Part shown: positions 1 through 8,017 of the stretch, piece after piece | Layout of the letters: each line of letters opens with the position of its first letter | How positions within the stretch are numbered: the stretch's first letter is position 1 | Assembly (NCBI GenBank): GCA_000955785.1 | Contig: JYOD01000017.1 | Coordinates: 1-64,000, forward strand | Direction: 5' to 3' | Length of the DNA: 64,000 nt | Origin: Burkholderiaceae bacterium 16 | Lineage (GTDB): Bacteria > Pseudomonadota > Gammaproteobacteria > Burkholderiales > Burkholderiaceae | Translations under genes and position numbers: made by a program | Notes under the pieces: model-generated | Databases searched by the model: none | Told to the model about the DNA's origin: nothing | The model's input: only the letters and a program-made list of their open reading frames with translations

Positions 1-174
1 TCACCATGGAACTTCGGTCTAGCTGGAAAACCGGGCGCTGAATCGCCATCGACGTCGCCGAGCTGGCACACAAAGCCAAGCCGGCTTCGAAGCCGATGAC
101 GGCATTGCGTCTGAATACCAAGCCCCCAAGTCTAACGCTAGATGGCCAGGCCACAATGGCGTCGAGCGCGGCAA

Positions 175-204
175 ACGAAAAGCCCTTCACAATGGAGAAG
201 GGCT
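175..204 (-). terminator. Intrinsic terminator of the first cold-shock gene
   Basis: Read on the minus strand, arms AGCCCTTC and GAAGGGCT (181-188 and 197-204) form a perfect 8-bp stem with an 8-nt loop, followed by TTTCGTTT. It lies about 30 bp past the stop of the cold-shock gene, as expected for its terminator. The 174 bp to its left show no gene I recognise. Confidence 0.75.
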
Positions 205-232
205 TTCCTTTGTTGCAGAGGCGCGGCGGGAG

Positions 233-436
233 TTAGAGCTTGCGAATCTGGGAAGCCTGCGGACCCTTTTGGCCTTGCGTGACCTCGAACTCAACTTTGG
301 CACCTTCTTCCAGGGACTTGAATCCAGTGCCCAGGATTTCCGTGTGATGCGCAAACAAGTCCTTGCCGCCATCATCCGGCGTGATGAAGCCAAAGCCCTT
401 TTCGTTGTTGAACCACTTCACGATTCCCGTTGCCAT
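233..436 (-). CDS. Cold-shock domain protein, CspA family, 67 aa
   Basis: This is a single cold-shock domain (five-stranded OB fold) that binds single-stranded RNA and DNA and acts as an RNA chaperone in the cytoplasm. It has the family hallmarks: start [13 protein letters not shown]1-like [11 protein letters not shown]2-like DLFAHHTEI and the C-terminal GPQASQI stretch. At 67 residues it is normal for the family. The ATG at 436 is chosen because GAGG lies 5 nt upstream and the homology begins there; an in-frame upstream ATG is ignored. A small hairpin (GGTGC/GCACC, 451-465) sits just above the ribosome site. A second, very similar gene lies at 5938-6141 on the same strand. Whether it is cold- or growth-regulated cannot be told from sequence. 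Confidence 0.93.
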   Translation of the reverse strand: MATGIVKWFNNEKGFGFITPDDGGKDLFAHHTEILGTGFKSLEEGAKVEFEVTQGQKGPQASQIRKL

Positions 437-1180
437 CTTATCCTCGCATTGGTGCTGAGAGCACCCAGCACGTTGAACAGAAGTAAATTGCGGAACGGCA
501 CATGGACTTCGTGGACAACATGACGGCATTCCGAATGCGCTCTGCGCCCCCCCAGCATAGCCGAATCTTGCGGTTCAAGCCACGAAGCGCGCGCTTGTTG
601 GGGTATTCCATAAGAACGGTGCAATTCGTTAAGCCAAGGGCGGCGGTGCCACGAACCGGAGGCTGGCAGGGCACTATTGCGGGAGGTCGATGCGGTCTGG
701 CTCAACCGAAGCGTGCATCTTCTTGGCCGCTGTGAAAAACGCGGGCGGAGGGGACCGCTTGCCCGTGCAGGGTTTTTGAATATTATCTAGGGCGTTGGCT
801 TAGTGCGGGGCAATCTGCGAGTCTTGGGTGAAGTGTCGAGCATACTGCCGCCGGTGCTTCGGTCAGACTTACCCGTGATGCCTACCACTGCATCTGTGTA
901 CTACTATCACGGTGTGATAGGTATGCGTGTCACTCGCGGACGCGCAATGCCTAGGTGCCAGATGAACGAGACGCCATAGAGATTCTGGATGTGATTTCGA
1001 ATCATATTGAACCGTATGTGGTGAGCAGGTAAGATGCCTCTTCGGCGCGCGAGAACAAGCGCGCCCACCAGCAGAACTCGCGCCCGCGAGATAAGAGAGT
1101 CGAGCACAAGCCAGGCTTGCTGCCACAGACTGCAGTCGTAGTCCTCCAGTAAACATAGACCAATAGTCTAGGAGACGATG
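437..1180. other. Long non-coding stretch including the cold-shock leader
   Basis: This 744-bp stretch holds no coding frame with convincing composition or homology. The part next to 436 must contain the promoter and leader of the minus-strand cold-shock gene. Frames open on the minus strand (869-1339) have arginine- and serine-rich translations with no recognisable domain and no good ribosome site. No tRNA-like fold was seen. Confidence 0.5.
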
Positions 1181-1411
1181 ATGCTGAGTGCCCATGAGTT
1201 CGCCACACTCGTACTGGTAAACGAGACCCCCGACCAAGTCGACCTGGATTTCGCAGATGTCGCGGCGCTGCTGAAAAATCAGCTCGTCACCTTCGAGGAG
1301 CTTGGGCCAAGCTGCCGACGGCCGCAAGTCACCCTCCAAGGGTATGTTGTCCTCAAAGCCTTCGGGCGTTCCCGCGCAAGAACTTGTCAGACAACTCCTG
1401 CCTCACGATGA
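1181..1411 (+). CDS. Small conserved-looking hypothetical protein, 76 aa
   Basis: Function is unknown. The start MLSAHEFATLVLV and the middle VDLDFADVAALLKNQLV read like the short helical proteins common in Cupriavidus and Burkholderia genomes; this is from memory of the pattern, not a search. The second of two adjacent ATGs (1181) is preferred because GGAG then sits 6 nt upstream. The last third (after about residue 45) is rich in Arg/Ser/Thr and may be divergent or out of frame. A strong intrinsic terminator 85 bp downstream (1495-1524) supports a real transcript here. Confidence 0.5.
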   Translation: MLSAHEFATLVLVNETPDQVDLDFADVAALLKNQLVTFEELGPSCRRPQVTLQGYVVLKAFGRSRARTCQTTPASR

Positions 1412-1494
1412 ATACAGACGGTGACGCGACGCTCGTCGGAGGTGCCTCCCGATATGGCCGCGCTCTCAAGTCTTAGGTAGTCGAGATGTATCAC

Positions 1495-1524
1495 AAGACC
1501 GCCTACCAAGCAGCGGTCTTTTTT
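1495..1524 (+). terminator. Strong intrinsic terminator
   Basis: Perfect 8-bp stem AAGACCGC/GCGGTCTT (1495-1502 and 1513-1520) with a 10-nt loop, running straight into a T tract (1517-1524 counting the stem end). It ends the transcript of the small gene at 1181-1411 and insulates the phasin gene that starts 68 bp later. Confidence 0.85.
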
Positions 1525-1591
1525 ACCGGACTCAGTCTCAAATGTGCTGTCATCGGATGGTGCAGGGCTTGGTTCGCACTAAGGAGATGAA

Positions 1592-2158
1592 ATGAATCAG
1601 TTTTCCCCAGAGAAAATCGTGGAAGCGCAGAAGGCGAGTCTTGAAATCTTGGTAGGTCTGACGAGCAAGGCGTTCGAAGGTTTTGAGAGACTGTGCGAGC
1701 TGAATCTTCAAACCATGCGGTCGACGCTGACGGAGACAAGGGAAGGCTTGCAGAGGGCCCTGTCGGTCAAGGACCCACAGGAATTGATGGCGTTGCAAAT
1801 CGAATTATTGCAACCCGTAGCCGAAAACGCTTTGTCCTATCGCCGTCGTTTGCTCGAAATCGCAGCCGCTACACAGGCCGAGTTCGACAAGGTAGCCGAA
1901 GCCCAGTACGAGGCCAACAAACGTGGGGTGCAGCGTCTTGTGGAGAGCGTGGGGAACGCCGGACCCGCAGGCTCCGGTGCCGCGCTTGCTGCCGTGCAAT
2001 CTGCAATCGATGCAAGCAATACGCTGTACGAAACCATGCAGTCGACGGCCAGGCAAGCGGTGCAAGTCGCCGAGACCAGCTTCAATGACGCTGCAGTTGC
2101 GACCGCTAAGGTCGTGCAGCATCGTGCGGCGCAGACATCCCGGGCAGCTAAGCTGTAA
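1592..2158 (+). CDS. phaP: Phasin (PHB granule-associated protein)
   Basis: Phasins coat polyhydroxybutyrate granules and control their size and number. The 188-residue protein begins [16 protein letters not shown] and continues with the phasin core ([21 protein letters not shown], an amphipathic helix, then PQELMALQ and [16 protein letters not shown]). It is almost wholly helical, has no signal peptide, and its C-terminal half is Ala-rich, all typical of the PhaP (Phasin_2) family. AAGGAG lies 7 nt before the ATG. It is followed 137 bp later by a broken phaB, so the pair forms a PHB-related module. Because PHB-producing Cupriavidus carry several phasin paralogues, this is probably an accessory copy. 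Confidence 0.93.
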   Translation: MNQFSPEKIVEAQKASLEILVGLTSKAFEGFERLCELNLQTMRSTLTETREGLQRALSVKDPQELMALQIELLQPVAENALSYRRRLLEIAAATQAEFDKVAEAQYEANKRGVQRLVESVGNAGPAGSGAALAAVQSAIDASNTLYETMQSTARQAVQVAETSFNDAAVATAKVVQHRAAQTSRAAKL

Positions 2159-2295
2159 CTCACTATGGACTCCGCAGTCCCGGACAGCACGGTGCTGCGG
2201 AGCAAGCAGGTCTCGAGACATGCTGTCGTTCGGCCAGCTGCGCTGCGGGCTGAATCTTAGGTACGACGACGGCGAGCGCACTGAGGGCGAGAGTG

Positions 2296-3028
2296 ATGAC
2301 GAAGAAGATTGCCGTAGTAACGGGAGGTATGGGTGGATTGGGCGAGGCCATCAGTACCAAGCTACAGGACGCAGGCTGCACGGTGGTTGTGACGCATTCG
2401 CCTGGCAATGCTGGCGTCGCCAGTTGGTTGGAGCGGATGGCGAAGGAGGGGCGTCAGTTCTCAGCTTATCCCGTCGACGTTGCCGACCATGAGTCGTGCT
2501 GAGAGGGTCCGAACGGAGATAGGCTCCGTCGACATTCTGGTTAATAATGCCGGGATTACCCGTGATACGAGCTTCAAGAAGATGGAGAAGGTCGATTGGG
2601 ATGCGGTTATGCGGACCAATCTCGATTCGGTCTTCAATATGACGAAGCCGGTATGCGATGACATGGTCAAGCGCGGCTGGGGGCGCATCATCAATGTGTC
2701 ATCCATCATCGGCTCCAAAGGCGGCTTCGGCCAAACCAACTATGCCGCAGCCAAGGCAGGCATGCATGGTTTCACGAAGTCGTTGGCGCTCGAGGTCGCC
2801 AAGAGTGGCGTGACCGTCAACACTGTTTCGCCTGGATTCATCGCCACCAAAATGGTGATGGCTGTACCCCAGGAGATTCTGGACACCAAAGTGATTCCAC
2901 ACATCCCAGTTGGCCGTCTGGGTGAGCCCGAGGAAGTCGCTGCGTTGGTCGTGTACTTGTGTTCCCGCGAAGCCGGTTTCTTGACCGGGGCGAACATTGC
3001 CATTAATGGCGGGCAGCACCTGCAGTAG
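2296..3028 (+). pseudogene. phaB: Acetoacetyl-CoA reductase PhaB, frameshifted
   Basis: An SDR-family NADPH-dependent acetoacetyl-CoA reductase, the second step of PHB synthesis, split over two frames. The N-terminal part (from ATG 2296, TKKIAVVTGGMGGLGEAI, with the TGGxxGxG cofactor loop) stops at a TGA at 2500-2502. The rest continues in the +1 frame with DILVNNAGITRD, the catalytic Ser and YAAAK (Tyr and Lys), and ends INGGQHLQ at 3028. Compared with normal PhaB, the junction near 2490-2505 is about four residues short, consistent with a small deletion (about 11 nt, or 2 nt) rather than a simple insertion. Everything else is intact, so a sequencing error or a recent mutation are both possible. 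It follows the phasin gene on the same strand. Confidence 0.82.
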
Positions 3029-3396
3029 GCTGATGCTCGGCTCAGTTTGCGTCTGGGCTGGGCATCAGAGATGGTCTCCGCTGACGGGTATCTGCGGCTG
3101 ATGAAACGGGCCAGCGGCGAGTTCTACAGCAGATGCGGCCGAAAAGCTGTGTTTATCACGGTCTCTGGCCCGGACTCTCCCACGCACTGCGATTTCTCGC
3201 TCACCGAGCCTGCCATCATGCCTGAAGAGGTGGAGCTCTCTTCCGAGTTCTGCGGAAATTTGGCGCGAGGGGCTTGGCTAAGCCGCGCATTGATTAGCGG
3301 CGCGCGAAATCAGTAGGATGGCCTCGCATTGTGCGTGCGCATTGAAACTGGAATGGCCGGGCAGGTACAGCTGGTGGCGCCGGCCGGCGTCTTCGC
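3029..3396. other. Intergenic stretch without a supported gene
   Basis: A plus-strand frame (3047-3316, 89 codons from TTG) is open but has no ribosome site and no recognisable domain. It lies between the broken phaB and the convergent unknown gene. No clear terminator was seen. Confidence 0.4.
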
Positions 3397-3792
3397 TCAC
3401 TCCCAGACAAGCGTGGCTTCCTTGAGTAGTTGGCCACCCAAGATGTAATCACCATGCTCGATGGCACGTGCCTCCAGCTCCGTCAGGAGCGCATCGGTCA
3501 TCAAGGTTAGGTCGAAGAGGCAATAGAGGTGCCGCTGCCTGAAGGTATTCTTCGGTGCTCGCAGCCCCTGAGCCAGGGCTTCTGGAGTGCGCACGGCGAT
3601 ATGTTCAAGGGTCCTGAACTGAACGGCGACGCCGTACTTTTGCCCAACCCTTCCAAGTTCGAGGGCATCTTCCCAACCGGCCTCATAGTCCAGGTCAACC
3701 GTTCCAGTCACCTGTGACAATATCTGTTCAAGCGCATTGGCTCGATTGTGCGAAACATGGACGGTCACGGCGAAATCTCGTCTATGGGTCAC
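3397..3792 (-). CDS. Hypothetical protein, paralogue A of a tandem pair
   Basis: I do not recognise this family. The 131-residue protein, from a GTG start, is soluble, with no signal or membrane segment. Its conserved core (residues about 33-131) runs LDYEAGWEDALELGR, IAVRTPEAL, FRQRHLYCLFDLT and ends GDYILGGQLLKE...VW. The neighbouring gene at 3979-4350 matches it at roughly half of the positions over about 100 residues, so the two arose by duplication. They share strand and are 186 bp apart. The GTG start has only a weak ribosome site, so the first 20 or so residues are uncertain. Confidence 0.75.
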   Translation of the reverse strand: MTHRRDFAVTVHVSHNRANALEQILSQVTGTVDLDYEAGWEDALELGRVGQKYGVAVQFRTLEHIAVRTPEALAQGLRAPKNTFRQRHLYCLFDLTLMTDALLTELEARAIEHGDYILGGQLLKEATLVWE

Positions 3793-3978
3793 GTTGCCAA
3801 GGAATATAGCGGGAAAGCCAAGTCACGACAACCAGAAGTGCAGACGCGAAGCACTCGGACGCTATGGCCTCTCCCTGTGGTGCTATGCTGAACTTGACTG
3901 CCTTGAGGCACGACAAGTAGCGCCAAGAAATGAGCGCGCAAGTTGTCGATACAGAAGCCCCGCTCAAGCGGAGCCTAC

Positions 3979-4350
3979 TCAGGCCCAAACTGTATCGACC
4001 TCCCGCAGTAGATGCCCGGCCAGGATGTAGTCTCCAAGCTTCATTGCCTTTGTCTCCAAGGTCGCCAAGTCCTTGGCCGTCAGTTCGGTCAATGCGAACT
4101 GGCAGTAGAGATTTCGTTGTCTGAAGGAGACCTTCGGTCGAATGAGGCCCGCGATAAGTGCAGTGCGGGACCTCACAGCGATGTTCTCGTGCCCGCGATA
4201 CTTCACGCAGATGCCAGCCTTCTGGCCCAAACGTCCGAGTTCAATCGCATCCTGCCAACCTGACTCGTAATCCAGCTCGACTCGTGCTATCCCTTCTGCC
4301 GCCAAAAGCCTAACGGCTTCTCCTTTGGTTCCAGCTCGGGCTGTCGTCAT
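3979..4350 (-). CDS. Hypothetical protein, paralogue B of a tandem pair
   Basis: This is a 123-residue soluble protein of unknown function, homologous by eye to the downstream gene at 3397-3792. Shared blocks are LDYESGWQDAIELGRLGQK, IAVRSRTAL, SFRQRNLYCQF and GDYILAGHLLRE. The ATG at 4350 is chosen over an in-frame GTG at 4362 because GGAG lies 6 nt upstream of it. The transcript probably continues into paralogue A. Upstream (4363 on) the DNA turns AT-rich, fitting a promoter. The FRQR-LYC motif and acidic N-terminus give no catalytic hint. Confidence 0.8.
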   Translation of the reverse strand: MTTARAGTKGEAVRLLAAEGIARVELDYESGWQDAIELGRLGQKAGICVKYRGHENIAVRSRTALIAGLIRPKVSFRQRNLYCQFALTELTAKDLATLETKAMKLGDYILAGHLLREVDTVWA

Positions 4351-5220
4351 TCCTGTCTCCACTTACATCGTCCGACGTACGGGTCACCGGTCTATTTCTG
4401 CATGCTATTGAATTCAACTCAATGCCGTCTGTCCACTTTGTACAATGGCAGGACGCTCGTCACGCGTGCGGCCTTGCTGGAATTCGTTTGCAAGCGCGGA
4501 GAGCGGCCCATCTGCCTAAAGTGTTATTTAATTCTGACGTAAAAAAAATCAAAGTCAATATGTACTGGCGACGATGTCATTGTGACCACCCGCGTAACCA
4601 ACCGGCACTTGACTTCTGCCAGCCCATTGAGGGCGAGGCCGCAAGCTTCCAGCTAAGGAAGTATCTGACCCAATTTGGGTTGAGAGGCCGAACGGAGCGT
4701 AGGTTGGCATTGAGGAGTCCCCGTCGATGCCAAACGGGGCTCCAGGAAGCCCGCCGCGACTCTTCAATATTGCTTACCGTTGCAATGAATCCCATCGCGC
4801 AGCCGTTGGTTGGTGTCAAATGCTACTGTTGGCAACACCCAGAGTGACAAAGCTGTGCCGGCTTGCAAATATGACTTGAGAGTTATTTTGACGCGGTGAC
4901 GGCGACTTGCGGACTTCAACTTATCGCATCCCGTCCGGTCGGTCGGCGATAAAATTCGGGCATCCTACGGACGTGGAGTGTCTCGGATGACGGGGGTGGA
5001 ACCCGCCGTGGACTACATGGTCGGTGCTGCGAAGTAGGGCGACGCGCCACCAATACGAAAAACTGACGTGCGGGCGACCAGATTGGTTACGCGACTGGCG
5101 GCGAAGAGCCGTGACGGCAGGGGAAAGCTTTGAGCATTTCCGCGTCGAGGTCGGAGTAAGGCCTCAGCTTGGGTAGCCCGAGGGCGTGCCACTCGCGGCG
5201 AGGAGTGAGGCCTCCCCTGC
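4351..5220. other. AT-richer stretch without a supported gene
   Basis: This 870-bp segment is locally AT-rich (4500-4565) and likely holds the promoter of the paralogue pair. The frame at 4422-4847 on the plus strand and minus frames at 4555-4819 and 5013-5318 have unbalanced, Arg/Ser/Pro-rich translations and no ribosome sites. A block at about 4562-4600 resembles one at about 7009-7046 (shared ACTGGCGA and ACCACCCGCGT), so it may be a degraded repeat. Confidence 0.4.
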
Positions 5221-5562
5221 TTAGGAAGGACGGTGTTGCACCCAAGCAGGGAAGCGCTCATCAGTTTCGTCGGCGGAGATATCTCCAAGGTGCGTGCAGG
5301 CATCAGCAGGCAAGGCAATGTGATACTCCTTGCGCCATAGCACTATCACGGTGAACCTGACGACGCGAATACGCACCTCTCTGGGGACGGGATACTCGGA
5401 AACGTGCGATGGAAGCACCTCCATGCCAACATGCCGCCGGACCTCATAGGTGAGCATCCCTTTCTCCTCGCGTCGAACCAACTCTGCGCGCGCGAGGTGC
5501 AGATGCAGATATAGAGCGCGCATGACGAGGGCAAGTACCAGCAGAACCATGACTGTCAGCAC
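5221..5562 (-). CDS. Small membrane-anchored hypothetical protein
   Basis: The predicted protein of about 113 residues starts with one strongly hydrophobic segment (LTVMVLLVLALVMRALYL), then a charged region (ARAELVRREEK) and a soluble tail with alternating Val/Arg stretches (VRIRVVRFTVIVLW). This suggests an inner-membrane anchor with a small beta-rich cytoplasmic or periplasmic domain. The GTG at 5562 is chosen because GGGGAG lies upstream at proper distance; a TTG at 5577 extends the frame but overlaps that site. I know of no family for it. It lies alone between the paralogue pair and the second cold-shock gene. Confidence 0.5.
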   Translation of the reverse strand: MLTVMVLLVLALVMRALYLHLHLARAELVRREEKGMLTYEVRRHVGMEVLPSHVSEYPVPREVRIRVVRFTVIVLWRKEYHIALPADACTHLGDISADETDERFPAWVQHRPS

Positions 5563-5872
5563 GATGATTCTCCCCAATGAGACCGGATTCGCTTATCTGG
5601 GTCAGGCAATTTGCGTGCCATTTCGTTAGCGTTCCACCAGGCCGGTCGTGGTCATGTACTTGCCGCAAACGTTCAGGTCAAGGTCAGTTTGTCCCAGATA
5701 CTCATTGTGATTGATAAGGCTGGTCCGGGGTATTGGGTTTTGTACGGGTTTTGACGGCCGGAGAAGGGCCTCTACTGTTCGTAGATTATTTTCGGAGCCG
5801 CGATTGGCGTATTGGTTGCAGTTGGCTGCTGGCTCGTGTGGATGCGCCGGAGCGGCAGAGTGTTGCCGGAAA
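5563..5872. other. Intergenic region upstream of the small membrane protein
   Basis: About 310 bp separate the small membrane protein gene from the terminator of the second cold-shock gene. It should contain the promoter of the former on the minus strand. I see no credible gene; the open plus frames here are compositionally poor. Confidence 0.35.
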
Positions 5873-5902
5873 CAAAAAAGCCCCTCGCCACGGCGAAGGG
5901 CA
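5873..5902 (-). terminator. Intrinsic terminator of the second cold-shock gene
   Basis: On the minus strand GCCCTTCGCC and GGCGAGGGGC (5880-5901) pair as a stem with one G-U pair, followed by six Ts (A tract at 5874-5879 on the plus strand). It starts 36 bp past the stop of the cold-shock gene at 5938-6141. Confidence 0.85.
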
Positions 5903-5937
5903 TTTCTTTCATCTCGACTGCCTAGGTACAACGGCGA

Positions 5938-6141
5938 CTACAGCTTGCGAATCTGCGAGGCTTGCAACCCTTTGGGACCTTGCTTCGGCTCAAATGCCAC
6001 CTTGGCGCCCTCATCCAGGGACCGATATCCCGTACCCTGGATTTCCGTGTGGTGCGCAAACAAATCCGAGCCACCGCCGTCCGGCGTAATGAACCCAAAG
6101 CCCTTTTCGTTTTTGAACCACTTCACAATGCCAGTCGCCAT
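5938..6141 (-). CDS. Cold-shock domain protein, CspA family, second copy
   Basis: A 67-residue single cold-shock domain protein with [13 protein letters not shown]1-like [11 protein letters not shown]2-like DLFAHHTEI and a QASQIRKL C-terminus. It differs from the copy at 233-436 mainly in the last third ([13 protein letters not shown] against [13 protein letters not shown]). GAGG sits upstream of the chosen ATG at 6141, with the same ribosome-site layout as the first copy; the in-frame upstream ATG at 6168 is not supported by homology. It has its own terminator and a 5' leader running into the AT-rich 6142-6230. The expected role is as an RNA chaperone. Confidence 0.93.
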   Translation of the reverse strand: MATGIVKWFKNEKGFGFITPDGGGSDLFAHHTEIQGTGYRSLDEGAKVAFEPKQGPKGLQASQIRKL

Positions 6142-6397
6142 TTCATCCTCGAAGCTACGCGCATGCATATCGCATGCAGAAATAAAAATCCAATCTAAAC
6201 CTAATACTGCACCATTGGCATTTCGCCCTCGATTGCAGGAAAGTCAACCGAGCCGTCAGCATATCCGAGGAAACATATTGCAGCCAAGGTGGTCTAGGGT
6301 TTACCACTGGAGTTCGCCATGGGGCCGCTCAAGCTGAAAATGGAGCGACTGCTCGCTACCGCATATCCTAATTTGAGAAAGGAGAAAGCGAACTGAC

Positions 6398-6658
6398 TCA
6401 ATTCCAGTTGGTCAGCGCCAGCACGTCAGCACCCCTGTCGAGAATCGCGGCCTGCTGAAGCAAGTCAGTAGGGTTACGGGGCATGGCAAGAGTGCCGGCT
6501 AGGGTCAACTTTGCCTGAGCCGCCGCCCGTAGCCTTGCCGCTTCGTGGCGCAGGGCCTCGATGCCAGACGAAACAGTCCAGCGAGTCCTTCTCCCGCTGC
6601 GAGCGCCGGGTAGCGACGCGTCGTTCGTGGTCATGGGAGAAACGAGAGCTTGATGCAT
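6398..6658 (-). CDS. Small hypothetical protein, 86 aa
   Basis: The protein begins MHQALVSPMTTND and contains a helical stretch IEALRHEAARLRAAAQAKLTLAGTL followed by DLLQQAAILDRGADVLAL. It is soluble and Ala/Leu-rich with no motif I recognise. The ATG at 6658 is chosen because AAGG lies 5 nt upstream; TTG 6670 is an alternative. Codon use is balanced, which makes it more credible than other frames nearby, but no neighbour suggests a role. Confidence 0.45.
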   Translation of the reverse strand: MHQALVSPMTTNDASLPGARSGRRTRWTVSSGIEALRHEAARLRAAAQAKLTLAGTLAMPRNPTDLLQQAAILDRGADVLALTNWN

Positions 6659-7393
6659 ATTGACCTTCAAATTTTGCTATGCCTGGTTTCGCTTGGCGGT
6701 GTCTCGCGAACGGGCGTTCTTTTTTGTTGTGGCAGGCATGCCAGAGTGTTGCAAGGCAGCAGCGATGATGAACTCGCAGATGACGCCGCAGAAACCGCTC
6801 GCGCATTTAACTGAACCCAGATGACAACTTGGTGTCAGGCCAGTGCCGAATAAGACTGATATCAGCGGGGTGCGGGTTAACCTTAGCGCTGCGTTATGGG
6901 GACTTGCGGGCCGCCCACCATGCCATCGGTGGTGAAGACCGCAATAGCCAAGAGATAAGCCGGAAAAGTCTGGTTAATTCTCAGATTAATAATTCTTAAT
7001 TCTTCATAGACTGGCGATGTAGTCCTGCTACCACCCGCGTCACCAGCTTCCGGCGACGCGGGTCTTTTTTTGGACGAACGCGCACCCTATGTAGCTCTAA
7101 CGACGGTAATGATGAGGGCCGTGAGTGTAAGAGGAAGGCCATCCGAGTGAGAATCCGGGAAATCCCTCCTACGGCCCCGTCCCCCGTTTCGTTGAAGCCT
7201 CGTGGTCTCGCGCGCCGCGCGTAGAGCGATGCTCTCCCTGATTCCAAATCGCGCAGGGTGGCATTGTCTGCACAGGGCAGTGTTTCCGATAGGTTTTCAG
7301 CGGTGGAGAGGGTGATATTGTGTCATCGAAGGAGTTTGATTTTCTGGCCACATTCGCCTTTGGAGCAATGCGAGGGACCCCTGCGCGGTAGCG
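6659..7393. other. Gene-poor stretch with an orphan terminator
   Basis: No protein gene is supported in these 735 bp. The segment 6965-7005 is AT-rich (repeated TTAATTCT-like words), and it is followed by a strong plus-strand terminator at 7033-7071 with no gene before it, so a short untranslated RNA is possible. Confidence 0.4.
7033..7071 (+). terminator. Intrinsic terminator with no upstream gene
   Basis: ACCCGCGTC (7033-7041) and GACGCGGGT (7055-7063) form a perfect 9-bp GC-rich stem, followed by C and seven Ts (7065-7071). No protein gene precedes it on the plus strand, so it may end a small RNA or be left over from a lost gene. Confidence 0.8.
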
Positions 7394-7585
7394 GTGCACT
7401 GTGATGAGGCGAGCTTTACCGTGGACCTTTCAGATGGCCGGAGCCTTCGCGTTCCGCTAGCGTGGCTTCCTCAACTTGCGAAAGTCACTCCGGAACAACG
7501 TCACGCGGTTCGCATTTCGGAGCTCTCGCCGTGCCCCGAGAAATCCATGGCAACCGTCCCAATCCGATGGCTCGCTAGATTCTGA
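7394..7585 (+). pseudogene. DUF2442-like protein, truncated remnant
   Basis: Residues 4-40 (DEASFTVDLSDGRSLRVPLAW, then LPQLAKVTPEQRHAVRIS) resemble the DUF2442 domain: a beta strand with DGR, then VPL-W-PRL and an EQR helix. The usual C-terminal half (an IHWP...DEDIS type ending) is missing and replaced by an unrelated tail. The likeness ends near 7517, exactly where a reverse-strand hydrolase fragment also breaks off. It is best read as a remnant. Such proteins are often linked to toxin-antitoxin-like DUF4160 partners; none is visible here. Confidence 0.5.
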
Positions 7586-7728
7586 CGGAGCGCAAGCCAG
7601 TGGGACCGTTCGCTTGTGGCTGCGCCGCCATGTAGCAGGAGGCAACTGGCGCGGCCATCCACCTCAAGCCGGTCGGCGGCCAACACTTCGAAACCGGTGT
7701 CAATCGCGAATGGTTTCAGGGCATACAT
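7517..7728 (-). pseudogene. Alpha/beta hydrolase N-terminal fragment
   Basis: From ATG 7728 (AAGG 8 nt upstream) the frame reads a typical alpha/beta-hydrolase start: FEVLAADRLEVDG, then LLLHGGAATS (oxyanion-loop HGG) and DFSGHGES. It stops right after the GHGES turn, with no nucleophile-elbow Ser, no acid and no His, so it is only about the first quarter of the enzyme. The similarity ends at about 7517-7521, abutting the DUF2442-like remnant on the other strand. Confidence 0.65.
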
Positions 7729-7777
7729 GGTCCTATCCTTCAACTACGGGCAGAGTCGGCGGTACTCCGTAGTGGCT

Positions 7778-8017
7778 TCATCGAAGAGAGGAGCTAGTCT
7801 TGGCGTGGGCTTCACAACCGATTGAGGAAATAAACTGGCCAAGCCATACAAGTCCTTGCGGCCAAAGGTCCAGCTTCGCCGCCGAGCCGATATGGCCCTG
7901 CATTCCGATATCGATAAAGGACGAGCCCCAGGCTGAAGCAAACGCTTGTGCACGCTCCAACGCTACGCGGTCATCATTACGGCTGGCAAGAACGACAGAT
8001 GGGAAGGGAGTGGGTCT
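7778..8017 (-). pseudogene. RBBP9/YdeN-type serine hydrolase, C-terminal fragment
   Basis: The minus-strand frame encodes FPSVVLASRNDDRVALERAQ, then AWGSSFIDIGMQGHIGSAAKL, the C-terminal third of the small serine hydrolases of the RBBP9/YdeN family, where the SxDD-like acid and the GHI His are the last two members of the triad. The N-terminal part with the GxSxG serine is absent. The homology begins abruptly near 8017, against the plus-strand Sel1 remnant. It differs from the hydrolase fragment at 7517-7728. Confidence 0.65.

Noticed and set aside
1..174. Minus-strand frame open from about 180 to the left edge
   Set aside because: It is too short and starts inside the cold-shock terminator; no recognisable motif, so a partial gene cannot be claimed.
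869..1339. 156-codon minus-strand frame near the left end
   Set aside because: Unbalanced Ser/Arg/His/Cys composition and overlap with the better-supported small gene at 1181-1411.
3047..3316. 89-codon plus-strand frame after phaB
   Set aside because: TTG start without ribosome site and no family likeness; reported only as intergenic.
4422..4847. 141-codon plus-strand frame in the AT-rich gap
   Set aside because: Arg/Cys-rich, no ribosome site, and it runs through the likely promoter of the divergent paralogue pair.
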